This document shows, in pieces, positions 1-8,635 of a stretch of 64,000 nucleotides of DNA. Below the pieces are notes generated by a model. That model worked only from the letters and a program-made list of their open reading frames with translations. It was not told the origin of the DNA and did not search any database. Both the position numbers and the translations under genes were made by a program. Source of the DNA: Streptomyces marinisediminis (GTDB lineage Bacteria > Actinomycetota > Actinomycetes > Streptomycetales > Streptomycetaceae); NCBI RefSeq assembly GCF_026262575.1, contig NZ_JAPKFL010000005.1:124001-188000 (forward strand). The letters are read 5' to 3'. Positions within the stretch are counted from its first letter, which is position 1. Each line of letters opens with the position of its first letter.

Positions 1-2
1 CG

Positions 3-623
3 CCGGTCCCGACCCCGGAGGTCCTGTGGTGCAAGCCGCCCGTACTCGCGATCGCCGCGCTTCCGGGGACGACGCTTGGGCGCCTCGGCGGGCCGTCGAC
101 CGGGTCGTCGGCGGCGTGGGCCGCGGCGGGCGCCGCCATCCGGAAGCTGCACGCCGCGCCGCTGCCGTCCCGGCCGGGACGGGCCGGGCGGAGCGTCGTC
201 GCGCTGGCGGCGGAACTCGATGACGAGTGCGAGTTGCTCGTGACGAACGGAGTCCTGCCCGCCGACCTGGTCACCCGCAACCGTCAGGTCGCCCAGGCCG
301 CGCTCCGGCCGTGGACTCCGGCGTTCACGCACGGCGACCTGCAGGTCGCGCATGTCTTCGTCGACGGCGACGAGGTCACGGGCATCATCGACTGGTCCGA
401 GGCGGGCCAGGGTGATGCCCTGTACGATCTCGCCACCTTCACCCTCGGACATGAAGAGCACCTTGACGACGTCGTCGCCGGCTATGGCACCGACATCGAC
501 CTTGACGTGATCCACGCGTGGTGGTCGTTGCGAAGCCTGCTGGGAGTTCGCTGGCTGATCGAGCACGGCTTCGACCCCTTCGCTCCGGGCTGTGAGGTCG
601 ACGTGCTCAGATCCCGGATGTGA
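3..623 (+). CDS. Phosphotransferase family protein (APH-like), 5' end outside window
   Basis: The open frame runs in from the left edge, so the N-terminal lobe is missing and about 206 residues are seen. The visible part is the C-terminal lobe of an aminoglycoside-phosphotransferase/choline-kinase fold: an IRKLHAAPLP segment, then the catalytic HGDLQVAHVFV loop with its Asp, then the metal-binding IIDWSEAGQGD segment that matches the usual IDWExAxxGD. Such enzymes phosphorylate small hydroxyl or amino substrates with ATP. The substrate cannot be read from sequence, and many such genes are not resistance genes. The last third is slightly less GC-rich than the neighbours. A 10-bp hairpin follows 117 bases downstream. 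Confidence 0.85.
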   Translation, partial: PVPTPEVLWCKPPVLAIAALPGTTLGRLGGPSTGSSAAWAAAGAAIRKLHAAPLPSRPGRAGRSVVALAAELDDECELLVTNGVLPADLVTRNRQVAQAALRPWTPAFTHGDLQVAHVFVDGDEVTGIIDWSEAGQGDALYDLATFTLGHEEHLDDVVAGYGTDIDLDVIHAWWSLRSLLGVRWLIEHGFDPFAPGCEVDVLRSRM

Positions 624-739
624 GAGTTCGCTAAGAGCCGTGTAGTGGCAGAGGGCGGCAGCGAGGCCAGGGAAGGGCCGGGGCCGTAGCCATGGACCGG
701 ATCTTAGACGCCTTTGCCGAGGGCCGAGGGGGCGGGAGG

Positions 740-762
740 GGCCGCCAACGGGGTTGGCGGCC
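740..762. terminator. GC-rich hairpin downstream of the APH-like gene
   Basis: A 10-bp perfect stem (740-749 with 753-762) closes on a GGG loop. There is no T-tract, as is usual for actinomycete terminators. It is placed to end transcripts from the phosphotransferase gene. Confidence 0.4.
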
Positions 763-800
763 GCGCAGCGGGAGCCGTGTCACTCACTTAGTCGCACAAA

Positions 801-844
801 CAGCTCAGGGGCTGCCTCTCGCATGAAGGACAGCCCCTGAGCTG
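801..844 (-). terminator. 14-bp perfect inverted repeat behind tRNA-Pro
   Basis: CAGCTCAGGGGCTG at 801-814 is exactly complementary to 831-844, with a 16-base loop. It starts 12 bases past the 3' end of the leftward tRNA, the normal position for a tRNA terminator. Confidence 0.65.
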
Positions 845-855
845 CTGTTGCACCG

Positions 856-929
<74 letters not shown>

Positions 930-1091
930 GTGCTCTCGCGGTTCGGGCCGGGGCCCTCGCCGCTCGCGCACAGAAACTGTACCTCACTCCGGCCGGTGCT
1001 CGCGCACGCCGCCCGGGGGGAGGTTTCACGAGGTGGGGGCGGGTTACCCGAAGCCGGTGTTGTCCTTGATCACGAGTGCTGGGAGGGCAGA

Positions 1092-2393
1092 GTGAAGCGG
1101 CCCCGGATCGTCATTGTCGGAGCCGGGTTCGCCGGATACCAAGCGGCCCGGGACCTGGCGCGGAAGGCGCGCGGGGCGGCCGAGGTGGTGCTGGTCAACC
1201 CCAACGACTACTTCCTCTACCTGCCGCTCCTGCCGGAAGTGGCCGCGGGCACCCTGGAGCCCCGGCGGGTGACGGTCTCGCTGGCCGGAACGCTGCCCGG
1301 GGTCCGGGTGGTGCTGGGGGAGGTGCACGGGGTGGACCTGGAGGGGCGCGGTGTGACGTACACCGACCCGGACGGCCGCGAGGGCACCCTGTCCTACGAC
1401 CGGCTCCTGCTCACCGTGGGCAGCGTCAACAAGCTTCTGCCGATCCCCGGGGTGGCCGAGCACGCGCACGGCTTCCGGGGCATGCCCGAGGCCCTGTTCC
1501 TGCGCGACCACATCGCCCGCCAGGTCGCGCTGGCGGCCGAGACCGACGACCCGGAGGAGCGCGCCGCGCGCTGCACCTTCGTCGTGGTGGGCGCCGGCTA
1601 CACCGGAACCGAGGTGGCGGCGCAGGGCGTGCGGTACACCGACGCGCTGGCCCGCCAGTACGGACGTGTGCCACGGCCGCGGTGGATGCTGCTGGACGTC
1701 GCCCCGCGCGTGCTGCCGGGGCTGGACGAGCGGCTGTCGCGCACGGCGGACCGGGTGCTGCGCTCGCGCGGGGTGGAGGTGCACACCGAGACCTCGGTGA
1801 AGGAGGCGACCGCCGACGGGGTGCTGCTGGACGACGGCTCGGTCGTCGGTACCCGCTCCCTGGTGTGGTGCGTGGGCGTGCGCCCCGACCCGCTCGTCGC
1901 CGACCTGGGGGTGCCCACCGACAAGGGCCGCCTGTGCGTCGACGAGTACCTGACCGTGCCGGGTTACCCGGAGGTGTTCGCCTGCGGCGACGCGGCCGCC
2001 GTGCCGGACCTGACCCGGCCGGGCGAGACCACGCCGATGACCGCGCAGCACGCCTCGCGCCAGGGCAAGGTCGCGGCGCAGAACATCGCCGCCTCCTGCG
2101 GCGTCGGCGAGCGCAAGGCGTACAAGCACAACGACCTGGGGTTCGCCGTGGACCTCGGGGGCCTGCAGGCGGCGGCCAACCCGTTCAAGGTCCCGCTGTC
2201 CGGGCCCGCCGCCGGCCTGGTGACCCGCGGGTACCACCTGGCCTCGCTGCCGGGGAACCGGACGCGGGTCTTCACCGACTGGGCGCTCAACGCCGTCCTG
2301 CCGCGCCAGGCGACGCAGCTCGGGCTGGTGCGCAAGTGGGCGGTGCCGCTGGACACCGAGTCGCCCGAGACCGTCCGGCACCCGGCCGGGTAG
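1092..2393 (+). CDS. NAD(P)/FAD-dependent oxidoreductase, type II NADH dehydrogenase family
   Basis: A 433-aa protein of the NDH-2/pyridine nucleotide-disulphide reductase family, which passes electrons from NADH through FAD to quinone at the inner membrane face without pumping protons. The FAD-binding Rossmann motif GAGFAG lies at residues 10-15 and the NADH-binding motif GAGYTG at about 167-172. An ACGDAAAV segment near residue 300 is the second FAD contact, and AQHASRQGKVAAQNI follows it as in NDH-2. I chose GTG at 1092 because GGGAGGG lies just upstream. The frame is open further 5', but that stretch overlaps the tRNA. It is monocistronic and converges on the gene at 2449. Confidence 0.88.
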   Translation: MKRPRIVIVGAGFAGYQAARDLARKARGAAEVVLVNPNDYFLYLPLLPEVAAGTLEPRRVTVSLAGTLPGVRVVLGEVHGVDLEGRGVTYTDPDGREGTLSYDRLLLTVGSVNKLLPIPGVAEHAHGFRGMPEALFLRDHIARQVALAAETDDPEERAARCTFVVVGAGYTGTEVAAQGVRYTDALARQYGRVPRPRWMLLDVAPRVLPGLDERLSRTADRVLRSRGVEVHTETSVKEATADGVLLDDGSVVGTRSLVWCVGVRPDPLVADLGVPTDKGRLCVDEYLTVPGYPEVFACGDAAAVPDLTRPGETTPMTAQHASRQGKVAAQNIAASCGVGERKAYKHNDLGFAVDLGGLQAAANPFKVPLSGPAAGLVTRGYHLASLPGNRTRVFTDWALNAVLPRQATQLGLVRKWAVPLDTESPETVRHPAG

Positions 2394-2448
2394 CCGTTCG
2401 ACGCGTGGGGCGCGGCGGCGAGGGCGTCGCCCCGCCCCGTTCCGCTGG

Positions 2449-3867
2449 CTACGGGCGCCGGGACAGGGTCGGTGAGTACGGGCCCACCAGCTCGCGGTGC
2501 CACCACGCCCCCGTGGCGCGCAGCTCGCGCCAGGTGGTGAAGCGGTAGCGGTACAGCCGTGCGCGGACGTGGGCGGGGCCGCCGTCGGGAAAGGGGTCGT
2601 GCCGCAGCAGGCGCACCGTGTCGCGGTCACCGGTCAGCAGCCGCTCCAGCAGCGCGGTGAACCAGGGCCGGGCGTAGGCGGGCGAGAGGGCGGCGAACCA
2701 CATGAGCCAGTCCAGGCGCAGGTGGTAGGGCGCGTACGGCCGCGGCAGCCGCCTGACGTCGCCGGGCTTGCCGCGGAAGCCGTACTCGTGCCACACCGTG
2801 TCCTGCGTGATCCGCTCGTCGGCCGTGCCCTCGATGACCACCTCGTGCCGTAGCCGCGTGACACTGCCGAACGCCCCGTAGGCGTTGACCAGGTGGTAGG
2901 CGTCGAAGGAGCGGTTCATCCGCTGCCGGGGCGACAGCAGGTTGCGCACCGGCCGGTAGCTGAGGACGGCGACGAGGACGGTCAGCGCGGCGACCAGCAC
3001 GGCGAACCACGGGGGCGTCGGCCCGTAGGCGGGCGGTGCGCTGGCGAGGCCGAGCCGTGAGAAGTCCACGGCCGCCACCGCCAGCAGGATCGTCAGCCAG
3101 TTCAGCCAGGAGAAGTTGCCGGACAGCACCAGCCAGAGCTGCGTGACGACGATCCCGGCGGCCGCCCAGGTGGCCACCGGCTGCGGGGCGAACAGCAGCA
3201 CCGGCAGCGCGAGCTGCGCGACGTGGTTGGCCGCCGCCTCCACCCGGTGCAGCGGCCTGGGCAGGTGGTGGAAGAACCAGCTCAGCGGGCCGGGCATCGG
3301 CTGCGTCTCGTGGTGGTAGTCCAGGCACGTCAGGTCCCGCCAGCAGCGGTCCCCGCGCCACTTGATGAGCCCTGCGCCGAACTCGACGCGGAAGAGGAGC
3401 CAGCGCAGCAGGAGCAGGACGGGCAGGGGCGGCGCGACGGTGCCGTTGCCGAGGAACGCGGCCAGGAAGCCCGCCTCCAGCAGCAGCGTCTCCCAGCCGA
3501 ACCCGTACCACGCCTGTCCGACGTTGACGATCGACAGGTACAGCGCCCAGGGCAGCAGCCACAGCGGGACGGCGGCCCACAGCGGCACCACGTCGCCGAG
3601 CCCGGCCGCCAGCGCCGCCGCCAGGGCCGCACCGCCGAAGGCGACGGCCGCGAACAGGCGGTCGGAGTACCGCCACTGGAACAGGCTGGGCGCGGCACGG
3701 AAGGGCACCCGGCGCACGAAGTCCGCGGCGGGCGTCATGCCCCGCGAGCCGATCAGCGCCCGGAACTGCAGGGCGGCGGAGACGAAGGCGACGAGGTACA
3801 CCACGGCGAGCCCGCGCTGGAACACCAGGCGGGCCACTCCGTAGTGGGGGGCCGTGAACCAGTCCAT
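2449..3867 (-). CDS. Lipase maturation factor family membrane protein
   Basis: A polytopic membrane protein of about 472 residues with the conserved patterns of the lipase maturation factor family: WYGFGWETLLLEAGF near the middle, then FRVEFGAGLIKWRGDRCWRDLTCLDYHHETQPMP split over a loop. In vertebrates LMF1 helps fold lipases in the ER; the bacterial role is unknown. Several hydrophobic segments of 18-22 residues are visible throughout. ATG at 3867 (MDWFTAPHYG) fits where the family normally starts, although GTG codons up to 9 bases earlier are possible. It is leftward and separated from the thiolase gene by about 190 bases. No lipase gene is adjacent; a secreted SGNH lipase lies 20 kb away. 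Confidence 0.8.
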   Translation of the reverse strand: MDWFTAPHYGVARLVFQRGLAVVYLVAFVSAALQFRALIGSRGMTPAADFVRRVPFRAAPSLFQWRYSDRLFAAVAFGGAALAAALAAGLGDVVPLWAAVPLWLLPWALYLSIVNVGQAWYGFGWETLLLEAGFLAAFLGNGTVAPPLPVLLLLRWLLFRVEFGAGLIKWRGDRCWRDLTCLDYHHETQPMPGPLSWFFHHLPRPLHRVEAAANHVAQLALPVLLFAPQPVATWAAAGIVVTQLWLVLSGNFSWLNWLTILLAVAAVDFSRLGLASAPPAYGPTPPWFAVLVAALTVLVAVLSYRPVRNLLSPRQRMNRSFDAYHLVNAYGAFGSVTRLRHEVVIEGTADERITQDTVWHEYGFRGKPGDVRRLPRPYAPYHLRLDWLMWFAALSPAYARPWFTALLERLLTGDRDTVRLLRHDPFPDGGPAHVRARLYRYRFTTWRELRATGAWWHRELVGPYSPTLSRRP

Positions 3868-4053
3868 ACCGGCCACGACTACCACCCCCGGCGCCCGGCC
3901 AGGCGCGCACATGCCGTCGGACGCGCCCACCGCCCGCGCCCGGAGCGTCGCCGTGCCCACCGGCTCGCGCCCGCCGCGCGCCCCGTCCGCCGTGCCCGTC
4001 GCCCGCCGCCCGCGCCCGCCCGTCCGACGCCGACCGCCGCCGCGCTCGCCGGG

Positions 4054-5250
4054 CTACCGTTCCAGCACCAGGGCCTGCCCCTGTCCGACGCCGATGCACA
4101 GCGCCGCCAGCCCCACGCCCGAGCCCGCCGCGGCGAGTTGGTGGGCCACCGCGCCGGCGATGCGCGCGCCGGAGGCGCCCAGCGGGTGGCCGATGGCGAT
4201 GGCCCCGCCGCGCGGGTTCACCTTCGCCGGGTCCAGCTCGGGCCACTCGGCCAGGCAGCCCAGCGCCTGCGCGGCGAAGGCCTCGTTGAGTTCGACCATG
4301 TCCAGGTCGGCGAAGGAGCGCCCGGTGCGCTCCAGGACCCGGCGCACGGCCTCGACCGGTCCGAGGCCGAAGAGCTGGGGCTCGATGCCGGTCACCGCCG
4401 AGCCGCGCACCCGGGCGAGCGGCTCGCGCCCGGTGGCCCGCAGCCCCGCCTCGTCCGTCACCAGGAGCGCGGCGGCGCCGTCGTTGAGCGGTGAGGAGTT
4501 GCCGGCCGTGACGGTGCCGCCCTCCGGCCGGAACACCGGCTTGAGCTTGGCCAGCGCCGTGACGGACGTGGCGTCGCGCACGCACTCGTCGCGGGGCAGG
4601 TCCACGTCACCGTAAGGCACCACCTCGGCGTCGTAGGCGCCGTCCTTCCAGGCCCGGGCCGCCTTCTCGTGGCTGGCGAGGGCGAAGGCGTCCTGCTGTT
4701 CGCGGGTGATGCCCAGCCGGTCGGCGACGAGTTCGGCGCCCTCGCCCAGCGAGACCGTCCACGCCTTCGGCATGCGTGGGTTCACCATGCGCCAGCCCAG
4801 CGTGGTGGAGGCCATCTCGGGCGCCCCGGCGGGGAAGGCGCGCTCGGGCTTGGGCACCACCCAGGGCGCCCGGCTCATCGACTCCACGCCGCCGGCGACG
4901 ACGACCGAGGCGTCTCCGGTGGCCACCGCGCGGGCCGCTTGCACCAGGGCCTCCAGCCCGGAGCCGCACAGCCGGTTGACGGTCGTGCCGGGGACGGTGA
5001 CGGGAAGCCCGGCGAGCAGCACGGCCATGCGGGCGACATCGCGGTTCTCCTCGCCCGCGCCGTTGGCGTTGCCGAAGACCACGTCGTCGACGCGCGCCGG
5101 GTCCAGGGCGGGCGCGCGGTCCACCAGGGCGCGGACGACGTGGGCGGCGAGGTCGTCGGGCCGCGCGCCCGACAGCGCGCCGCCGTACTTGCCGACGGGG
5201 GTCCGCACGGCGTCGACGATGTACACATCACGCAGGCGATCGTTGCTCAT
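4054..5250 (-). CDS. Acetyl-CoA C-acyltransferase (thiolase)
   Basis: A 398-aa thiolase that cleaves 3-ketoacyl-CoA with CoA, or condenses two acyl-CoAs. The nucleophile is Cys95 in NRLCGSGLEA. The proton-relay His355 lies in AIAIGHPLGASG and the second Cys385 in LCIGVGQGQA, so all catalytic residues are present and the length is normal for the family. The MSNDRLRDVYIVDAVRTPVGK start is typical. Upstream frame remains open but runs through the neighbouring epimerase on the other strand. Fatty-acid oxidation, a beta-ketoadipate step (PcaF-like) and biosynthetic roles are all possible; no pca or fad genes are adjacent to decide. Confidence 0.92.
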   Translation of the reverse strand: MSNDRLRDVYIVDAVRTPVGKYGGALSGARPDDLAAHVVRALVDRAPALDPARVDDVVFGNANGAGEENRDVARMAVLLAGLPVTVPGTTVNRLCGSGLEALVQAARAVATGDASVVVAGGVESMSRAPWVVPKPERAFPAGAPEMASTTLGWRMVNPRMPKAWTVSLGEGAELVADRLGITREQQDAFALASHEKAARAWKDGAYDAEVVPYGDVDLPRDECVRDATSVTALAKLKPVFRPEGGTVTAGNSSPLNDGAAALLVTDEAGLRATGREPLARVRGSAVTGIEPQLFGLGPVEAVRRVLERTGRSFADLDMVELNEAFAAQALGCLAEWPELDPAKVNPRGGAIAIGHPLGASGARIAGAVAHQLAAAGSGVGLAALCIGVGQGQALVLER

Positions 5251-5397
5251 GGCAACGATCGTGGCACCGGCGCGCGTCCCTTGGCCATAGGGCGGCGGAC
5301 CGGTGCCGGGTGTGCTGCGCCACCCCGCCCGGCCAGGGGGCCGACACTCCGCCCCGGTTCGCACCGGTGTGTCCGCGCCCCGCCTACGGTGGGGGCC

Positions 5398-6414
5398 ATG
5401 CGCGTCCTGGTCACCGGAGGAGCCGGGTTCATCGGCTCGCACGTCGTGGCGGCGCTGCGCGCCGCGGGGCACGAACCCACGGCCCTGGACGTGCGGTCCG
5501 CGCCCGACGGGGTGCGGGCCGACGTGCGGGACGCCGACGCGCTGGCCGAGGCGCTGTCGGGGATGCACGCGGTGTGCCACCAGGCGGCGATGGTGGGCCT
5601 GGGCCGGGGGTTCTCGGACGCCGCCGACTACGTGGCCGTCAACGACCTGGGCACCGCCGTGCTGCTGGAGCAGATGGCCCGGGCGCGGGTGGCGCACCTG
5701 GTGCTGGCCGGGTCGATGGTGGTCTACGGGGAGGGCCGCTACCGCTGCCCGGAGCACGGGGCGGTGCGGCCGGGCCCGCGTGCGGTGGCGGAGCTGGACG
5801 CGGGCCGGTTCGAGCCGCCGTGCCCGCGGTGCGGGGCCGAGCTCGCCCCGGAGCTGGTCACCGAGGACGCTCCGGCGGACCCGCGCAACGTCTACGCCAC
5901 CACCAAGCTCGCCCAGGAGCACCTGGCGGCCGCCTGGGCCCGGGCCACCGGGGGCCGTGCCGTCAGCCTGCGCTACCACAACGTCTACGGCGACGGCATG
6001 CCGCGCGACACGCCGTACGCCGGGGTGGCGTCGTTCTTCCGCTCCGCGCTGGAGGCCGGGCGTCCGCCGCGGGTGTTCGAGGACGGCGGCCAGCGTCGCG
6101 ACTTCGTCCACGTCGCCGACGTGGCGGCGGCCAACGTGGCGGCGCTGGAGGCCGTCGGCGGGAGGGCGCCGGGGGAGCTGCGCGCGTACAACACCGGCAG
6201 CGGCGAGCCGCACACGGTGGGGGAGATGGCCCGCGCGCTCGCGGACGCCTTCGGCGGCCCCGCGCCCGTCGTCACCGGCGAGTACCGGCTCGGCGACGTC
6301 CGGCACATCACCGCCTGCTCCCGGCGGCTGCGCGAGGAGCTGGGCTGGCGCCCGCGGGTGGGCTTCGCCGACGGCATGGCCCGTTTCGCCCGGGAGCCGC
6401 TGGCGGTCGGCTGA
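5398..6414 (+). CDS. NAD-dependent sugar epimerase/dehydratase with zinc-knuckle insert
   Basis: A 338-aa extended short-chain dehydrogenase acting on nucleotide sugars. It has the Rossmann motif GGAGFIG at residues 7-13, the catalytic Ser106 region (LVLAGSMVVYGEG) and the Tyr166-x3-Lys170 pair in NVYATTKLAQEH. Between them lies an insert with C117-P-E-H120 and C142-P-R-C145, which looks like a small zinc ribbon not present in ordinary GalE or RmlB. Some nucleotide-deoxysugar 4-epimerases carry a comparable Cys insert, so that is a possible activity; the true substrate is unknown. It leads a rightward cluster with a GT2 glycosyltransferase 123 bases downstream. Confidence 0.85.
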   Translation: MRVLVTGGAGFIGSHVVAALRAAGHEPTALDVRSAPDGVRADVRDADALAEALSGMHAVCHQAAMVGLGRGFSDAADYVAVNDLGTAVLLEQMARARVAHLVLAGSMVVYGEGRYRCPEHGAVRPGPRAVAELDAGRFEPPCPRCGAELAPELVTEDAPADPRNVYATTKLAQEHLAAAWARATGGRAVSLRYHNVYGDGMPRDTPYAGVASFFRSALEAGRPPRVFEDGGQRRDFVHVADVAAANVAALEAVGGRAPGELRAYNTGSGEPHTVGEMARALADAFGGPAPVVTGEYRLGDVRHITACSRRLREELGWRPRVGFADGMARFAREPLAVG

Positions 6415-6537
6415 CGCGCGGCGTGTCACCCGTTCGGCGGCCCGGGGCGCGCATCGGCGCACTCCCCGGCACCGCCTCCGCGTGCCGCACCGTCCGGTAG
6501 TCCCTTTCGCCCCCTATGTCCTCGTAGGGTGGGCGAG

Positions 6538-7203
6538 ATGAACGACACCCCAACGCAGCGAGGAAACCTGGTGCTGCCCTGCCTGGACGAAGCGGCGGCG
6601 CTGCCGTGGGTCCTGTCGCGGGTCCCGCGGGGCTGGACGGCGATCGTGGTGGACAACGGCTCGACGGACGGCTCGGCGGAGCTCGCCGCCGCGTTGGGGG
6701 CCCGGGTGGTGCGCGAACCGCGGCGCGGCTTCGGCGCCGCCTGCCACGCGGGCCTGGAGGCGGCCGACGCCGACGTGGTGGCCTTCTGCGACTGCGACGG
6801 CTCCCTCGACCCGGCCGCCGTGGAAGCCGTAGCGAACCCGGTGCGGGCGGGCGCGGCCGACCTGGTCCTGGCCCGCCGGCGCCCCACCGCGCGCGGCGCG
6901 TGGCCCCTGCACGCCCGGGCCGGGAACCTGGCGCTCGCCCGGATGGTGCGCCGCCGCACCGGCGTGCGGCTGCACGACCTGGGCCCCCTGCGCGCCGCGC
7001 GCCGCACCGACCTGCTCGGCCTGGGCCTGGCCGACCGGCGCAGCGGCTACCCGCTGGAGATGGTGCTGCGCGCCTGCGACGCCGGATGGCGCGTCCACGA
7101 GACGTCCGTGCCCTACCGGCCGCGCACCGGGCGCTCGAAGGTCACGGGCACCTGGCTCGGCACGCTGGGCGCCGTCCGCGACATGCGCGCGGTGCTCCGG
7201 TGA
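6538..7203 (+). CDS. Family 2 glycosyltransferase
   Basis: A 221-aa GT-A fold transferase of the dolichyl/polyprenyl-phosphate sugar synthase type. The N-terminus has LVLPCLDEAAALP, then VVDNGSTDGS at about 38-46, and FCDCDGSLDP supplies the metal-binding acidic motif. No membrane helix is visible, so it probably acts at the cytosolic face, making a lipid-linked or glycoside sugar. ATG at 6538 is preceded by AGGGTGGG; GTG three codons earlier is less well placed. Its stop overlaps the next start (GTGA), which indicates coupled translation with the DUF2064 gene. Confidence 0.87.
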   Translation: MNDTPTQRGNLVLPCLDEAAALPWVLSRVPRGWTAIVVDNGSTDGSAELAAALGARVVREPRRGFGAACHAGLEAADADVVAFCDCDGSLDPAAVEAVANPVRAGAADLVLARRRPTARGAWPLHARAGNLALARMVRRRTGVRLHDLGPLRAARRTDLLGLGLADRRSGYPLEMVLRACDAGWRVHETSVPYRPRTGRSKVTGTWLGTLGAVRDMRAVLR

Positions 7204-7877
7204 GCGCCCCCGCGCCGCCGCCGGGCCCCGGTCCCGCCGCGCTGACCGTCGTCGTCATCGCCAAGGAGCCCGCGCCCGGGCGCGTGAAGACCCGCCTCAC
7301 CCCGCCGTTCAGCCCCGACGAGGCCGCCGGGCTCGCCGAGGCCGCGCTGCGGGACACGCTGCGCACCGTCGCGGCCCTGCCCGCCGCCCGCCGGGTGCTG
7401 GCGCTCGCGGGCCGCCCCGGACCGTGGCTGCCCGCCGGGTTCGAGGTGCGGCCGCAGGGCGGGGGCGGGCTCGACGAGCGCATCGCGACCGCCTTCGCCG
7501 CCTGCCGCGGCCCGGCGCTGCTGCTGGGCATGGACACCCCGCAGGTGACCGCGCGCACCCTGGCCCCGGTGCTGGAGCCGGGAGCCTTCGCGCGGTGCGA
7601 CGCCTGGTTCGGCCCGGCCGCCGACGGCGGCTTCTGGGCCCTGGCCCTGGCGGACGCGCGCGGCGGCCCCGACCTCGTCCGCGGGGTGCCGATGTCCCGC
7701 CCGGACACCGGGGCGCGCCAGCGCGCACGGCTCACCGGTGCCGGGCTGCGGGTGCGGGACCTGCCGGTGCTGCGCGACGTCGACACCGCGGAGGACGCCG
7801 CCGAGGTCGCCGCCGCCGCACCGGGCGGCCACTTCGCCCGCGCGCTGGCGGCACACCCCCGGGCGGCGGCACGATGA
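7200..7877 (+). CDS. DUF2064 / TIGR04282-type nucleotidyl- or glycosyl-transferase
   Basis: A 225-aa protein with VVVIAKEPAPGRVKTRL near the N-terminus, the signature of the DUF2064 family (a GT-A-like fold annotated as arsenosugar-biosynthesis or rSAM-associated transferase 1). LLLGMDTPQVT and FGPAADGGFWALAL follow in the usual order. The biochemical reaction is not established for most members. It starts with GTG inside the stop of the GT2 gene and ends in an ATGA overlap with the methyltransferase, so the three genes are one translation-coupled unit. Pairing of this family with a GT2 enzyme is recurrent in bacteria. Confidence 0.82.
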   Translation: MSAPAPPPGPGPAALTVVVIAKEPAPGRVKTRLTPPFSPDEAAGLAEAALRDTLRTVAALPAARRVLALAGRPGPWLPAGFEVRPQGGGGLDERIATAFAACRGPALLLGMDTPQVTARTLAPVLEPGAFARCDAWFGPAADGGFWALALADARGGPDLVRGVPMSRPDTGARQRARLTGAGLRVRDLPVLRDVDTAEDAAEVAAAAPGGHFARALAAHPRAAAR

Positions 7878-8635
7878 CCACGACCGCGCCCTCGCCCGGC
7901 GAGCAGCTCCCCTGGCACGCCGACCCCTACGAGCGGGCGCTGCGCAGTGGCCGCGGCCCGCTGTTCCTGCGGCGCGCCGACGGCTGGCTGCTCCCGCTGG
8001 ACGTCGAACGCTGGTGCGCCCGCGCGGACGAGGCCGACCGGTCCGTGCTCGGCCGGTGCGCCGGCAGCGTGCTGGACATCGGGTGCGGGCCCGGCCGGAT
8101 GGTGGCCGCGCTGACCGGGGACGGCGGGCGGGCGCTGGGCATCGACTCCGCGCCGGCCGCCGTGCGCCACACCCGGCGGCTGGGCGGCCCGGCGCTGTGC
8201 CGGTCGGTCTTCGAACCGCTGCCCGACGAGGGCCGCTGGGACCGGGCGCTGCTGCTGGACGGCAACATCGGCATCGGAGGCGACCCGCAGGCGCTGCTGC
8301 GCCGTGTCGGCGCCCTGCTCGCACCGGGCGGGCTGCTGCTGGCCGAGGCCGCGACGGCCGAGGTCGAGGAGTTCTGCGAGGTCTGCCTGGACGACGGCAG
8401 CGGCGCGCGGGGCCCGGCCTTCCCGTGGGCCCGCTGCGGCACGGGCGCGTTGCGCCGCCAGGCCACCGCGGCCGGGTGGCGCGTGCTGGAGGAGTGGACC
8501 TGCGCGGGACGCCGCTTCGTGGCCCTGCGCCCCGCGACCGCCCCGCGGCCCGCGCGTCCGGGGCGGGAGGCGGGCCGCGCCCCGGTGGCGGCCGGCTGCG
8601 CGGGCGTCACCAGCCCGTCAGCAGCAGATGGTTGA
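7874..8635 (+). CDS. Class I SAM-dependent methyltransferase
   Basis: A 253-aa protein. The SAM-binding motif I VLDIGCGPGRMVAAL begins near residue 71, followed by an acidic ALGIDSAPAAV strand-2 segment and the LLLDGNIGIGGDPQALL motif region. Some 70 N-terminal residues precede the Rossmann core. It is the last gene of the coupled cluster (ATGA overlap with the DUF2064 gene), so its substrate is probably the glycoconjugate or sugar intermediate made upstream. Its 3' end overlaps the convergent membrane protein gene by 29 bases. Confidence 0.85.
   Translation: MTTTAPSPGEQLPWHADPYERALRSGRGPLFLRRADGWLLPLDVERWCARADEADRSVLGRCAGSVLDIGCGPGRMVAALTGDGGRALGIDSAPAAVRHTRRLGGPALCRSVFEPLPDEGRWDRALLLDGNIGIGGDPQALLRRVGALLAPGGLLLAEAATAEVEEFCEVCLDDGSGARGPAFPWARCGTGALRRQATAAGWRVLEEWTCAGRRFVALRPATAPRPARPGREAGRAPVAAGCAGVTSPSAADG

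Noticed and set aside
3..623. Calling the partial kinase-fold gene an antibiotic resistance determinant
   Set aside because: The kinase motifs alone do not identify the substrate and the N-terminal half is missing.
5251..6462. N-terminal extension of the thiolase frame by about 400 codons
   Set aside because: It lies antisense to the epimerase, is Arg/Ala-rich and unrelated to thiolases; the conserved N-terminus begins at 5250.
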